Shown here: positions 1 through 9,601 of the stretch, piece after piece
Position numbering within the stretch: position 1 is the stretch's first letter
Layout: every line of letters starts with the position of its first letter
Origin: Clostridia bacterium
GTDB lineage: Bacteria; Bacillota; Clostridia; Oscillospirales; Feifaniaceae
Direction: 5' to 3'
NCBI GenBank assembly: GCA_017427525.1
Contig: JAFRSP010000036.1
Location: 1 to 64,000, forward strand
Length of the DNA: 64,000 nucleotides
Notes under the pieces: generated by a model
Database searches by the model: none
What the model was told of the DNA's origin: nothing
Seen by the model: only the letters and a program-made list of their open reading frames with translations
Made by a program: the position numbers and the translations under genes

Positions 1-1300
1 GCATGTCGCTGGTCAGCTTGTCGATTTCATCCAACAGGATGAGAGGGTTTTTACTGCCCGCTCTGGAAATGGCGTCGATAATCCTGCCGGGCATCGCTCC
101 GATATAGGTTTTTCGGTGCCCGCGGATCTCGGCTTCGTCCCGAATTCCACCCAAAGCAATACGGGCAAATTTCCGACCGAGGGCCCCTGCAATCGAAATC
201 GCCACCGAGGTCTTCCCCACTCCGGGAGGGCCGACCAGACAGATCACCTGGCTGTTTTTATTCTCGGTCAGCTTCTGCACCGCAAGCTGTTCAATGATGC
301 GCTGCTTGACCTTTTCCAGCCCGAAATGATCCTTATTCAAGCGGGCGCGGACCCGTTTGAGATCGAGCCGGTCTTTCGTCTCGGTGTTCCACGGCAAATC
401 CAAGCAGGCGTCCAGATAATTGCGAATCACGGCGGCCTCCGAAGAGGAAGACGGCATATGCGACAAGCGTGAAACCTCTTTGAGCAGGGGCTCGGTGAGC
501 GACTTGTCGAGTTTCAGCGCTTCGATCTTCTCCCGATAGGCGATGGTTTCCGAAACCACATCTTCACCCTCGCCGAGTTCTCCCTGGATGACCTTGAGCT
601 GCTCACGCAGATAGTATTCCCGCTGGTTCTGATCCATCTGCTCCTTCACCTGGGAACGGATCTGCTGCTCAATGCGCAGGATTTCGATTTCCTTGCGAAG
701 CAGGGAGATCATGCGGCGCATTCTCTCAACCGGCGGCAAACACTCCAAAATGGACTGCTTGCTGTCGAACTTCATATTGATGTTGGACGCAACATAATCT
801 GCAAGAGCGCCCGGCTCCTCAATAGAGATGACAGAGAGCACCACATCGGGCGAGAGCTTGGGGATATTCATGGAATATTGCTCAAAAATCGCCTGGAACT
901 CGCGCACCGCGCCGAGTCCCTCCATCTCGTCCTCAGGCGGCTGCTCCGGGATGGATTCCACCGTGACCATGTGCAACTGCTTGCCCGACACGATCTCGGT
1001 GATCCTTCCGCGCGAGATGCCCTCCACCAAAACACGGATGTTTTCCTCCGACATGCGCAGAACCTGCTTGACAACGGCAATGGTGCCGATCTCATACAGG
1101 TCGTCGAATTCAGGATTGTCGACCCGAACGTCTTTTTGGGTCACCAGAAAAAGAGGACAGCCTTTTTTTAAGGCAAAGTCGAGCGCCGCCGCACTGCGGC
1201 GGCGGCCGACGTCAAAATGCACCGTAGAGCCCGGAAAAACCACCAGGCCCCTCAGGGCAATCATGGGAATTTTCATCATTTCCTTGGTTTGGTTACTCAC
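1..1300 (-). CDS. lon: ATP-dependent protease Lon (3' end cut by window edge)
   Basis: This is the N-terminal 433 codons of Lon, the cytoplasmic AAA+ serine protease that degrades misfolded and regulatory proteins. The start is a GTG (1298-1300) with an AGGAG seven bases upstream, giving SNQTKEMMKIPMIALRGLVV, the usual opening of the Lon substrate-binding domain. A Walker A motif (GPPGVGKT) is encoded near 210-232 and a Walker B (ILLDEID) near 20-42. The window ends inside the ATPase module, so the C-terminal Ser-Lys protease domain lies outside. The gene follows clpX by 34 bases in the same direction, so cotranscription with tig-clpP-clpX is likely. The identification is secure; only the 3' end is missing. 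Confidence 0.95.
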   Translation of the reverse strand, partial: MSNQTKEMMKIPMIALRGLVVFPGSTVHFDVGRRRSAAALDFALKKGCPLFLVTQKDVRVDNPEFDDLYEIGTIAVVKQVLRMSEENIRVLVEGISRGRITEIVSGKQLHMVTVESIPEQPPEDEMEGLGAVREFQAIFEQYSMNIPKLSPDVVLSVISIEEPGALADYVASNINMKFDSKQSILECLPPVERMRRMISLLRKEIEILRIEQQIRSQVKEQMDQNQREYYLREQLKVIQGELGEGEDVVSETIAYREKIEALKLDKSLTEPLLKEVSRLSHMPSSSSEAAVIRNYLDACLDLPWNTETKDRLDLKRVRARLNKDHFGLEKVKQRIIEQLAVQKLTENKNSQVICLVGPPGVGKTSVAISIAGALGRKFARIALGGIRDEAEIRGHRKTYIGAMPGRIIDAISRAGSKNPLILLDEIDKLTSDM

Positions 1301-1334
1301 GATTTTTCTCCTATTCGACTGGGAACATGGACGT

Positions 1335-2666
1335 TCAGGAGGCATTGCCCTTTCTGGACTCCAGTTCCATCGCCGCCGCGCGGCGGCGTGCAAGATGCCG
1401 TTTGTTGTTCTTATCGAAAACCAGCTTGGGCTCGCCGTGATGCTCCAGGCAGTCTCTGGTGATGATCACCTTGGAAATATCGATATTCGAAGGGATTTCG
1501 AACATCACGCCGGTCATCACAGATTCCACGATCGAGCGCAATCCGCGGGCGCCCATTTCATTGCTGTACGCCTTTTCGGCAATGGCGGTCAGCGCGTCGT
1601 CTTCAAATTCAAGCTCCACTCCGTCCAGCGCGAAGAGCGCGGCATACTGCCGGACCAGCGCATTCTTCGGCTCGACCAAAATGCGCTTAAGCGCCTCTAT
1701 GCTGAGCGGATCCAGCGTCGTCAGAACCGGCAGACGGCCGACAAGCTCCGGGATGAGTCCGTATTTGATCAGATCGTGCGCCACGACCTGATGCAGCAGC
1801 TTTGCCGCCTTTTTGTCCTCTTTTCCAAGCACGTTGGCCTCAAATCCGATCGCGGATTTCCCAACGCGCTTTTCAATGATTTCCTCAATCCCATCGAATG
1901 CTCCTCCGCAGATAAAGAGGATATTGGAGGTGTCGATCTGGATAAACTCCTGGTGCGGATGCTTGCGCCCGCCCTGCGGCGGCACATTGGACACGGTTCC
2001 CTCCAGAATCTTCAGCAGCGCCTGCTGCACGCCTTCTCCGCTGACGTCCCTCGTAATGGAACGGTTTTCGCTGCGGCGGGAAATCTTGTCGATCTCATCG
2101 ATGTAGATGATGCCGCGCTCAGCCAGCTCAATATCATAATCGGCGGCCTGAATAAGACGCAGCAGAATATTCTCCACATCTTCTCCGACATAGCCGGCCT
2201 CGGTCAGAGTCGTGGCGTCTGAAATCGCGAAGGGCACGTTGAGCGCCCGCGCCAGGGTCTGCGCCATCAGGGTTTTTCCCACGCCGGTCGGCCCCAGCAA
2301 AATCACGTTGCTCTTTTGGAGCTCCACATCGTTGTCTTCCCCGAAATAGATCCGCTTGTAGTGATTATAGACCGACACGGCCAAAACTGTTTTGGCCTCG
2401 TCCTGTCCGATGACATACTCGTCAAGCAGCTCCTTGAGCTCCTTCGGCGTGGGGAGCATGTCCATGGTGGTGGGAAGCGACTCCCCTTTTCCCTCGCGGG
2501 GGGAATCCGGTTCGGTATCCGTGGCCTCTCCAAGCAAATCATAGCACATTTCCACACACTCGTCGCAGATATAGGCGGAGATACCGGCAATGATACGACG
2601 CGCCTCGCCTGCCGATTTTCCGCAGAAGGAACAGTTGATTTCATGGCTGGTGGGTGTGTTTGACAT
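1335..2666 (-). CDS. clpX: ATP-dependent Clp protease ATP-binding subunit ClpX
   Basis: ClpX is the hexameric AAA+ unfoldase that recognises tagged substrates and feeds them to ClpP. The 443-residue protein has the N-terminal zinc-binding domain (Cys12, Cys15, Cys34, Cys37), Walker A GPTGVGKT at 125-132, Walker [10 protein letters not shown], the GYVG pore loop and the RKH substrate loop. The length is slightly above the family norm because of an acidic linker after the zinc finger. The start is set by AGAAGGT just upstream. It lies between clpP and lon, 33 bases after clpP, which fits a single protease operon. Confidence 0.98.
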   Translation of the reverse strand: MSNTPTSHEINCSFCGKSAGEARRIIAGISAYICDECVEMCYDLLGEATDTEPDSPREGKGESLPTTMDMLPTPKELKELLDEYVIGQDEAKTVLAVSVYNHYKRIYFGEDNDVELQKSNVILLGPTGVGKTLMAQTLARALNVPFAISDATTLTEAGYVGEDVENILLRLIQAADYDIELAERGIIYIDEIDKISRRSENRSITRDVSGEGVQQALLKILEGTVSNVPPQGGRKHPHQEFIQIDTSNILFICGGAFDGIEEIIEKRVGKSAIGFEANVLGKEDKKAAKLLHQVVAHDLIKYGLIPELVGRLPVLTTLDPLSIEALKRILVEPKNALVRQYAALFALDGVELEFEDDALTAIAEKAYSNEMGARGLRSIVESVMTGVMFEIPSNIDISKVIITRDCLEHHGEPKLVFDKNNKRHLARRRAAAMELESRKGNAS

Positions 2667-2699
2667 AATTACCTTCTTTCCTGCAAGGGAGATTTTTCG

Positions 2700-3281
2700 T
2701 CAGCGATTGGCGATCACTCTGTCGACAAGTCCGTATTCCATCGCTTCCCCTGCCGTCATGAAATTGTCGCGCTCGGTATCTCTTTCGATGACCTCCAGCG
2801 GCTTTCCCGTGACTTCGGAGAGGATCCGGTTGAGCGTGGCTCTGGTCTTGAGGATATGCTCCGTGTGGATCTTGATATCGGAGGCCTGGCCGCGTGTGCC
2901 GCCCATGGGCTGGTGGATCATGATCTCGCTGTTTGGCAGCGCCAAGCGCTTTCCCTTTGTGCCGGCCGCAAGCAGAAAAGCGCCCATGCTGGCCGCCATA
3001 CCGATACAGATGGTGGAAACATCGCATTTGATATAGTTCATCGTATCAAAAATGGCAAAGCCGGCCGAAACGGAACCGCCGGGGCTGTTGATATAAAACG
3101 AAATATCCTTATCGGGATCCTGCGCCTCCAGATAGAGCAGCTGTGCCGTCACGAGGCTTGCCGTCGCATCGTTGACTTCGTCGGCCAGAAAGATGATGCG
3201 GTCGTTGAGAAGTCTTGAAAAAATATCATAGGAGCGTTCTCCTCTGGACGTCTGCTCTATGACGATCGGAACCAAACTCAT
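2700..3281 (-). CDS. clpP: ATP-dependent Clp protease proteolytic subunit ClpP
   Basis: ClpP forms the tetradecameric serine protease barrel that works with ClpX. The start [10 protein letters not shown] was chosen because an AGGAGG lies directly upstream and the protein then has the usual 193 residues; the frame stays open further upstream, but that extension has no family counterpart. The catalytic triad is visible as Ser98 (GMAASMG), His123 (MIHQPMGG) and Asp172. It lies 33 bases upstream of clpX and about 140 bases downstream of tig, with a perfect palindrome in the tig-clpP gap. Confidence 0.98.
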   Translation of the reverse strand: MSLVPIVIEQTSRGERSYDIFSRLLNDRIIFLADEVNDATASLVTAQLLYLEAQDPDKDISFYINSPGGSVSAGFAIFDTMNYIKCDVSTICIGMAASMGAFLLAAGTKGKRLALPNSEIMIHQPMGGTRGQASDIKIHTEHILKTRATLNRILSEVTGKPLEVIERDTERDNFMTAGEAMEYGLVDRVIANR

Positions 3282-3345
3282 CGCAATTCCTCCTTTTCGC
3301 TTGCCTGCACACTTTTCGAGTATACGCCCATTTTGTGGGAAGTAT

Positions 3346-3377
3346 ACATGTTCTCGGGAAGAGCTTCCCGAGAACAT
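3346..3377. repeat. Perfect 15-bp inverted repeat between tig and clpP
   Basis: Two perfectly complementary 15-base arms (CATGTTCTCGGGAAG and its complement) are separated by only two bases. In RNA on the minus strand this would form a long hairpin, but no run of U follows, so a simple intrinsic terminator is doubtful. Because it sits 65 bases upstream of the clpP start, it could be an operator, an mRNA processing or stability element, or a weak attenuator. I do not recognise a CtsR or CIRCE heat-shock operator here. Confidence 0.8.
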
Positions 3378-3422
3378 GGTTGGATCCCAGTCCATTCGTC
3401 CGCAACCGCGGACAAGACCGGT

Positions 3423-4775
3423 TTATTCAGCTTTTTCCTCGGCCTTTTCGTCTGTCGTTTCTTCGTCCTTTTTCTCTTCCTTTTCAGGGGCCTTGTCGAG
3501 CAGCACGGCGGAATCCTTGATCAGCTGCACCGCCTTGGTCACGGCGATTTCTCTGCAAAGCCCCGCCTTGTCGATCATATCCGCCAGCTTCTCGATTTCG
3601 ATATTGACCGAATTTGCAATCTTCTCAAGCTCGGTGTTGTATTCCTCTTCGCTGATCTCGATATCCTCTTCCTTCACGATGGCTTCGAGCGCCAGAGAAG
3701 TCTTGACGTTGTTCTCGGCCGCCTCTGCAAAGGTTTTGCGGAACTCATCCTTCTCCACCTTGATCATGGAAAGGTAGGTTTCCAGATTGATCCCCTGTTG
3801 CTGCATACGGGCGCCGAAATCCTCCACCATTCCGTCGATCTGACGGTCGATCATGACCTGGGGAACCTCGACCTCCATCCCTTCGACCACCTGCGCCAGC
3901 AGCGCATCCTCAAACGACCGGTCGGCTTCTTTTGTCTTGAACTCCTCAACCGCGGTTCTCATTCCCGCTCGCAGGTCTTCCACCGTGTTGTAAGCGTCGG
4001 AGACATCCTTGGCGAATTCGTCGTCGAGCTCAGGCCGCTCGTTTTTCTTGATGGCGTGCAGAGAAATGGTGAAAACCACGGGCTTTCCGGCGAGATCGTC
4101 AGCCGGATAGTCCTCGGGGAAGGTCACGTCGATATCGAAGGTCTCGCCGGGGGTGTGGCCGATGATCTGGTCCTCAAAACCGGGGATAAACTGACCGGAT
4201 CCGATGGTGAGATACTGCGCTGCGGCGGTGCCGCCCTCAAAGGGCTCTCCGTTGAGCTTGCCGACATAGTCGATCAGGGTGATATCGCCATTCTCAACGG
4301 GACGGGGCTCAATCTCGATCTGACGGGCGTTGCGGTCGCGCAGATTCTCGATCTCCGTCTCGACCTCTTCATCGGTGACCTCCACGGGGGGCTTGTAGGC
4401 AGACAGGCCCTTGTATGTACCCAGCTTGACGGGAGGCTTCTGGGTCAGCGTAGCGGTGAAGGTATAGCCCTCGTCGTTGATATCGATAATATCGATTTCC
4501 GGATAATCGACCGGCTCCACACCGGCCTCCGAAATAGCCTTCTCATAGGCTTCCGGATAGGTCGCGTTGGTGGCCTCTTCATAGAGGATCCCTGTGCCAT
4601 AGGTCTTAAGCACAATATTCTTGGGAGCTTTTCCTTTGCGGAAGCCCGGCACGCTGATCTGGGGGGCAATCTTTCGGTATGCGGCATCCAGCCCCTTCTG
4701 GTATTCCTCTCCGTCAACCCTGATTTCCAAGAATACCTTGGAGTTGGAAAGCTCCTTTTGAGTTAAAACCTTCAT
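3423..4775 (-). CDS. tig: Trigger factor
   Basis: Trigger factor is the ribosome-bound chaperone and peptidyl-prolyl isomerase that meets nascent chains. The 450-residue protein has the N-terminal ribosome-binding domain, including a GFRKGKAPKN loop near residues 45-54, an FKBP-type domain around 160-240 and a helical C-terminal chaperone domain. It ends in a charged Glu/Lys-rich tail. It is the first gene of the tig-clpP-clpX-lon block, a common Firmicutes order. A promoter with a TATAAT box lies about 110 bases upstream. Confidence 0.97.
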   Translation of the reverse strand: MKVLTQKELSNSKVFLEIRVDGEEYQKGLDAAYRKIAPQISVPGFRKGKAPKNIVLKTYGTGILYEEATNATYPEAYEKAISEAGVEPVDYPEIDIIDINDEGYTFTATLTQKPPVKLGTYKGLSAYKPPVEVTDEEVETEIENLRDRNARQIEIEPRPVENGDITLIDYVGKLNGEPFEGGTAAAQYLTIGSGQFIPGFEDQIIGHTPGETFDIDVTFPEDYPADDLAGKPVVFTISLHAIKKNERPELDDEFAKDVSDAYNTVEDLRAGMRTAVEEFKTKEADRSFEDALLAQVVEGMEVEVPQVMIDRQIDGMVEDFGARMQQQGINLETYLSMIKVEKDEFRKTFAEAAENNVKTSLALEAIVKEEDIEISEEEYNTELEKIANSVNIEIEKLADMIDKAGLCREIAVTKAVQLIKDSAVLLDKAPEKEEKKDEETTDEKAEEKAE

Positions 4776-4882
4776 ACTATGTTGTACCTCCGTTATTCAG
4801 TCGATGAATTCTGACGTCCCTGTGGCAACAGACGTCCTGCGGCGGAAGCTGAAAAGGCGCATTTGAATCAGCCGCATCAGAT

Positions 4883-4911
4883 ATTATACCATAAATCTTC
4901 TAAAAGGAAAC
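4883..4911 (-). promoter_or_regulatory. Probable extended -10 promoter of tig
   Basis: On the minus strand TATAAT occupies 4883-4888 and is preceded by TGG, giving an extended -10. The -35 region (GTTTCC at a 17-base spacing) is poor. Transcription would begin about 100 bases upstream of tig. The promoter overlaps the last codons of the upstream metallophosphatase gene. Confidence 0.5.
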
Positions 4912-5640
4912 CGTTTTATCTATTTTTTGGGGACAAAAAGATAAAAAATCTGCCGAAATCAGCGAAAACTCCACTCCCTGATACCATCCCGTCAAGGCAG
5001 AGGCCTTTGCAGCCCCGTGGATATGACCGTAATAACAGCGCTTCACGCCGTAGGTCTGCAGGATCTCAAGAAAATGCTCGTTTTTCTGTCCCACCACCAC
5101 AGGCGGATAGTGCATCACCGCGATCAGCTCCGCCTCTTCATAGCCCGGCAGCTTCTGTCGCAGCCGCATACCCTCTTCCAAAGAGAGTTCCAGACGGCAG
5201 GCCTCCCTGTGGATCAGTTTTTCGTTTTGCGCGGTGCTGTCCTGATTGTTCCATTGGTATCCCTTGGTGCCGCACACGATCATTCCCTGTGCGGCACGGG
5301 CATTGTTGTGCAAAAATTCCACCGAGAGAATCCCGTTGCTCTCGAGAAACTGCTGCATCTTCGACACTGTGGTCCACCAGTAATCGTGATTCCCTTTGGA
5401 GAGCACTTTGGTTCCCGGCAGCGATTCCAAAAAACGAAAATCGGCCAGCGCTTCTTCGAGATCGATCCCCCATGAAAAATCTCCCGGGAGAAACACGATA
5501 TCCTCTTCCCTCACCCGCTCCATCCAGTTTTCTCGGATTCTCTCGGCATGGTTATCCCATTCCGGTCCGAACACCTGCATGGGCTTGTCCACCGATCCGC
5601 TCAGGTGAAGGTCTGCGATGATATAGACGATCGGTCTCAA
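4900..5640 (-). CDS. Calcineurin-like metallophosphoesterase
   Basis: The 246-residue protein has the ordered motifs of a dinuclear metal phosphoesterase: ADLHLS at the N-terminus, GDFSWG near residue 53, GNHDYWW near 82 and GHIHG near 219. The substrate cannot be read from sequence; it resembles stand-alone Firmicutes phosphohydrolases of unknown target. The start is unclear. The TTG at 5640 abuts its AGGAG with no spacer, while the AUC codon at 5631 is nine bases from that AGGAG and would give an N-terminus that fits the family. The gene is monocistronic and followed by the tig promoter. Confidence 0.85.
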   Translation of the reverse strand: MRPIVYIIADLHLSGSVDKPMQVFGPEWDNHAERIRENWMERVREEDIVFLPGDFSWGIDLEEALADFRFLESLPGTKVLSKGNHDYWWTTVSKMQQFLESNGILSVEFLHNNARAAQGMIVCGTKGYQWNNQDSTAQNEKLIHREACRLELSLEEGMRLRQKLPGYEEAELIAVMHYPPVVVGQKNEHFLEILQTYGVKRCYYGHIHGAAKASALTGWYQGVEFSLISADFLSFCPQKIDKTVSF

Positions 5641-5787
5641 CTCCTTTTTTGAGCCCCTTTCAAAAGGCCCTTCTTTTCAGCCTGCAACTGCGTATGAAGC
5701 GGCTCGCTGCGGGCACAATAACTCTGCGCTGAGCCAAGGTACAGGCTTGGCGGAAATCACCAACACGTTGGGAAAGGATGACACGTC

Positions 5788-5973
5788 ATGAGCGAGTATA
5801 CCAACCGGGGCGTCAACTGCACCATTGAATCCTGCCGCTACCACTGCGGTCAGGATTGCTGCAATGCCCCCGTCATCGCCGTCCGCAGCTGCAACAGCAG
5901 CGGGACCTCCTCCCGGAATTCGGTCAAAAACTCGGCGGAGACCAGCTGCGCCACCTTTGAATCGGTCCGATAA
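5788..5973 (+). CDS. Small DUF1540 domain protein
   Basis: This 61-residue protein carries a single DUF1540 motif: a Cys-rich segment from VNCTIESCRYHCGQDCC to the closing ETSCATF, with Cys residues probably binding metal. The family is common in Clostridia and its function is unknown. The start has AAAGGA seven bases upstream. It lies alone on the plus strand between two minus-strand genes and is followed by a strong inverted repeat that could end transcription in both directions. Confidence 0.75.
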   Translation: MSEYTNRGVNCTIESCRYHCGQDCCNAPVIAVRSCNSSGTSSRNSVKNSAETSCATFESVR

Positions 5974-5994
5974 GACCTTGCAATCCGTCACGGC

Positions 5995-6030
5995 ATGCAA
6001 AGTGGGGGGCTCTTACCCCCCACTTTGCAT
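5995..6030. terminator. Perfect 15-bp hairpin between DUF1540 gene and thrC
   Basis: Arms 5995-6009 and 6016-6030 are perfectly complementary and contain six consecutive G:C pairs, with a six-base loop. The genes on either side converge, so a two-way terminator is the natural reading. The flanks are not T-rich, so it is not a classic intrinsic terminator in either direction. Confidence 0.55.
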
Positions 6031-6059
6031 TTGCGTTGCAGGGTGAAAACCCTCGATTT

Positions 6060-7532
6060 TCAAAACAGCGCGCGAACCAGCTTTGCCATTTGATCTTTTT
6101 GGAACACCTCATGAAAGCGAACCGGCAGCCCACGCAGCTCGCGCAGTGCCTCCGGAGGCCGCTCACCCAAGAGCTCGGCAAGCTTTTGAAGATTGAGAAA
6201 TTCATCTGCCTCCAGATCCTGTCCCAGACCTTTCAGTACTGTGGAAGAAAACTTATAGGGGGAAGCCGTCGCCGCGACCAGAGTCAAAATCTTGTCGGGC
6301 GCCTGGCGGTAGGCCTCAACCGCCACCGCCGTGTGGGGATCGACACAGTAGCCAAATTCCCGGTAGGTGCGCCCGATCGACTCCAGCGTTCCGGCATCGT
6401 CGGTGGAGGCTGCAAAGAACTCCTTGTGCAGCGCTGCAGCAGCCTTCTTCGGAAGACGATAGCTGCCGGTCTGTGCAAGACTGCCCATTTGTTCGGCGCA
6501 AGCCGCATCGTCCTGCCCGAGACAATAGAAGAGCAGCCGTTCAAGATTGCTGGAAACCAGAATATCCATCGAGGGCGAATTGGTCTGATAGAAGGGGCGG
6601 CTCGTATCATAAATTCCGGTGCGGAAAAAGTCGGTCAGGACATTGTTGCGATTGGAAGCGCAGATCAGACGGCGGACGGGAACTCCCATCCGTTTCGCCA
6701 TCCATGCCGCCAAAATATTCCCGAAGTTTCCGGTCGGCACATCGATGTCAAAGGGCTGCTCCAGGTCGAGCATCCCCTCTCGAACCATTGAGAGCCATGC
6801 ATACAAATAATAGACGATTTGGGGAAGCAGACGGCCGACATTGATCGAATTGGCCGAAGAGAGAAACACCCCCTGTTTGGCCGCCTCATCCCGCATCTCA
6901 TCCTCTGCAAAAATCCGCTTCACCGCAGTCTGCGTATCGTCAAAGTTGCCGTCGATGGCAAACACCGAGACATTTCCCGCCCGATGGGTCGCCATCTGGA
7001 GCCTCTGCATCTCACTGACGCCGTGGGCGGGATAAAATACGGCCACGCCCGTTCCCTTCACATCTGTAAAGCCCTGGAGGGTCGCCTTTCCGGTGTCGCC
7101 GGAGGTGGCGGTGAGCACGAGTGCCCGCCGGTCATCCCCCACAACCGCCAATGACAGGGTGAGCAGATGCGGCAGCAACTGGAGCGCCATATCCTTAAAG
7201 GCTAAGGTCGGCCCATGCCAAAGCTCGAGCATTACGAGATCTTTTCCAAGCCGTTTCAGAGAAACAGGGTTTTCCATGCCGTATTTTTCCGGCGCGTAGG
7301 CGCTGCGGCAGGCCGAAAGCAGTTTCTGTTTCCCAATCTCGGGAAAAAAGAAGGCAAGCACCTCCGCCGCCAGTTCCACATAAGAGAACTGCAAAAAACT
7401 CTTCAGATCCTCCTGCGCATACCTGGGCAGTTCACACGGCAGATAAAGCCCTCCATCCGGCGCGATGCCGGAAATCACGGCGCGGCAGCCGCTGACCTGA
7501 TGCGCTTGATCCCTGGTGCTGAAGTACCTCAT
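6060..7532 (-). CDS. thrC: Threonine synthase
   Basis: Threonine synthase is the PLP enzyme that converts O-phosphohomoserine to threonine. The 490-residue protein begins MRYFSTRD and includes GIAPDGGLYLP near the N-terminus, the PLP lysine motif GPTLAFKDMALQ, TATSGDTGKA, and NSINVGRLLPQIVYY. The start is fixed by a four-base ATGA overlap with the upstream dipeptidase gene and a G-rich ribosome site. The matching homoserine kinase gene thrB is about 34 kb away, so the pathway is scattered. Confidence 0.96.
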   Translation of the reverse strand: MRYFSTRDQAHQVSGCRAVISGIAPDGGLYLPCELPRYAQEDLKSFLQFSYVELAAEVLAFFFPEIGKQKLLSACRSAYAPEKYGMENPVSLKRLGKDLVMLELWHGPTLAFKDMALQLLPHLLTLSLAVVGDDRRALVLTATSGDTGKATLQGFTDVKGTGVAVFYPAHGVSEMQRLQMATHRAGNVSVFAIDGNFDDTQTAVKRIFAEDEMRDEAAKQGVFLSSANSINVGRLLPQIVYYLYAWLSMVREGMLDLEQPFDIDVPTGNFGNILAAWMAKRMGVPVRRLICASNRNNVLTDFFRTGIYDTSRPFYQTNSPSMDILVSSNLERLLFYCLGQDDAACAEQMGSLAQTGSYRLPKKAAAALHKEFFAASTDDAGTLESIGRTYREFGYCVDPHTAVAVEAYRQAPDKILTLVAATASPYKFSSTVLKGLGQDLEADEFLNLQKLAELLGERPPEALRELRGLPVRFHEVFQKDQMAKLVRALF

Positions 7533-8497
7533 CGACGGGCCCCCTGCTCTCTGGGAAGGGACTTTAAAAGAAAATCTCTTGCATTGTTCCACATGATATC
7601 CTCCACCAGCGACTCCGAATACCCATGCTTCAGCAACTCTTCCGCCAGATTCCAGCTCTTGGAGCAATCCTCAAGCCCGCAGATGAAGGAATCGATGCCG
7701 TCCAGATCCCCGCCAAGGCAGATGCACTTTTCTCCCCCAAGCGAGCAGAAGCGATCAATATGGGCCACCACCTGCGAAAGCTGGACCTTCTCGGTTGCGG
7801 CAATAAAATGAGGCGCGAAGCAAATCCCGGCAAGGCCGCCCCGCTTTACGATTTCCCGGAACATCTCATCGGTGAGATTCCGGCCGTGGTCGCGCACCGC
7901 AAAGGAATTGGAATGAGAGGCGATCACCGGCTGTTTCGAGGTTTCAAGAACATCCCAAAAGCTCTTGAAGGAGAGATGGGACACGTCGAAAATCATGCCC
8001 TGCCGCTCGATCAGGCGTACCATTTCCCTTCCGCGGTCCGTGAGCCCCGTATCCTCCACCTCGGGGGTGTTGGCGAGATTCCCGCAGCCATACTGACTGT
8101 TTCGAAAATGGGTCAGCGAGATCATGCGCACACCCATATCCCAGGCAGCCTGCAACTCCGCCTCATCGTCCTCAAACACACAGGCATTTTCAATGGAGAG
8201 CAGCGCCCCGCAGCCGCCGGTGCACTCAAACGCCTCGAGCTGCTCGACCGACCGGATGGGCGCCACGGGATGGGTGGAAAACAGATGCTCCACCGCGCTG
8301 CGATAGAGCGCCGCCTGCTCTTTGCGCTGATCCTGCGTTACGGTCGCATCATAGTACATGGCAAAGGTGCCAAGATAGGCTTCATAGGTGGACATTTTGT
8401 CCAGCGTGACATTCCAGTCTCCTCCGACAAAGCCGGAAGGGTCTTTTGAATAATACATGAGGGTATCGCAGTGCGTGTCGATGACTCTCTTTTTCAT
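7529..8497 (-). CDS. Membrane dipeptidase, peptidase M19 family
   Basis: M19 (renal dipeptidase-like) zinc enzymes hydrolyse dipeptides. The 322-residue protein opens with the metal motif VIDTHCDTL and later has SIENACVF, SLTHFRNSQYG and VIASHSN, all usual for the family. No signal peptide is visible, so it is likely cytoplasmic despite the family name. Its stop overlaps the start of thrC by four bases, which suggests translational coupling with threonine synthesis. Confidence 0.92.
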   Translation of the reverse strand: MKKRVIDTHCDTLMYYSKDPSGFVGGDWNVTLDKMSTYEAYLGTFAMYYDATVTQDQRKEQAALYRSAVEHLFSTHPVAPIRSVEQLEAFECTGGCGALLSIENACVFEDDEAELQAAWDMGVRMISLTHFRNSQYGCGNLANTPEVEDTGLTDRGREMVRLIERQGMIFDVSHLSFKSFWDVLETSKQPVIASHSNSFAVRDHGRNLTDEMFREIVKRGGLAGICFAPHFIAATEKVQLSQVVAHIDRFCSLGGEKCICLGGDLDGIDSFICGLEDCSKSWNLAEELLKHGYSESLVEDIMWNNARDFLLKSLPREQGARR

Positions 8498-8557
8498 CTC
8501 CTTGATCTCCTTTCTGACGGTTCCCTTGCGAATCGTTCCGAAGCGACGGGTTTTCCT

Positions 8558-9601
8558 TCAAAACGACTTCTCCGGTCTATAGGTATTGATATTATAAGTA
8601 AACAGATTGGGAATGTGCTGGATTTTCAGAACACGAAGCCCGCCTGGTTCCCTGGTGAGATAGACCTCCACCACATCAAAACGGTGCAATCCCGCCCTAT
8701 GCGACCGCATATAGCGCTCGGCCGCATAGATCAGGCGCTGCTGCTTCTGCCGCCGCACCGCATCGGCTGGACGGCCGAAGGAGCTTCCGGTTCGGGCCTT
8801 GACCTCAACGAAGACCATACAGTCTCCGTCGCGCATCACAAGGTCGAGCTCCCCCTCTTTGCAGCGAAAGTTGCGATCGAGCAGCAGATACCCCTTCTGC
8901 TCCAGAAAGGCAAGCGCAGCCTGCTCGCCGAAAGCTCCCATCTCCTGCTGATCGGTCTTTCTCCCGATCGAAGCCCTCTTTTCCTCCAGATTCTTCAAAA
9001 AGGACATGCGGTGCACGGGACTGGCTCCGTGTGTGAGCAACGCCTCATAATGCGCCTTGGTGGGGTATCCCTTGTGCTGCTCAAATCCATATTCCGGATA
9101 GGTCTGTGCAAGCTGGACCATGATCCGGTCCCTGGTCACCTTTGCCAAAATCGAAGCTGCGGCCACGGAAGCCGAACGACCGTCCCCCTTGACCTCGGCG
9201 TGTCCCCGTGTGAGAGGCGGGAGCTTGGGCAGACGATTTCCATCGACCACCGCAGTGTCCGGCCGCTGTGCAAGACCGGAGACGGCACGCTCCATGGCCA
9301 GCATGGTGGCCTGGAGAATGTTGATCTTGTCGATCATGGAGGGCTCCACGGCGACAATGTGATAGCAGATCGCCTTCCGTGTGATTTCTTCAAAAAGCCG
9401 TTCTCTTATTTTTCCCGAAAGCTTTTTGGAATCGTTGAGGCCCTCGAGCCGAAGGTCGGCGGGCAGAACTACGGCCGCAGCCACAACCGGTCCTGCAAGG
9501 GGGCCGCGGCCCGCTTCGTCCACGCCGCAGAGCAGAGGCCCATTCTTTTGCCGGTATCGGTCGTCGAATGCATACAAATCGGATTGATCGTGCTGATTCA
9601 T
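8558..9601 (-). CDS. rnhB: Ribonuclease HII fused to a YraN (UPF0102) domain
   Basis: Residues 1 to about 205 are RNase HII, which removes ribonucleotides from DNA. They include [12 protein letters not shown] at residues 26-37, DGN, and KVTRDR. Residues from about 215 onward match the YraN/UPF0102 nuclease-like fold, with [24 protein letters not shown] and FVEVKAR. In most bacteria these are separate neighbouring genes; here one reading frame of 347 codons encodes both with no break. The start overlaps the stop of rbgA by four bases, making it the last gene of the rplS-lepB-rbgA-rnhB block. Confidence 0.93.
   Translation of the reverse strand: MNQHDQSDLYAFDDRYRQKNGPLLCGVDEAGRGPLAGPVVAAAVVLPADLRLEGLNDSKKLSGKIRERLFEEITRKAICYHIVAVEPSMIDKINILQATMLAMERAVSGLAQRPDTAVVDGNRLPKLPPLTRGHAEVKGDGRSASVAAASILAKVTRDRIMVQLAQTYPEYGFEQHKGYPTKAHYEALLTHGASPVHRMSFLKNLEEKRASIGRKTDQQEMGAFGEQAALAFLEQKGYLLLDRNFRCKEGELDLVMRDGDCMVFVEVKARTGSSFGRPADAVRRQKQQRLIYAAERYMRSHRAGLHRFDVVEVYLTREPGGLRVLKIQHIPNLFTYNINTYRPEKSF

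Noticed and set aside
828-2222. 464-codon plus-strand frame across lon and clpX
   Set aside because: It is antisense to two clear genes and shows no domain.
3282-3422. CtsR or CIRCE heat-shock operator before clpP
   Set aside because: The palindrome present does not match either operator sequence.
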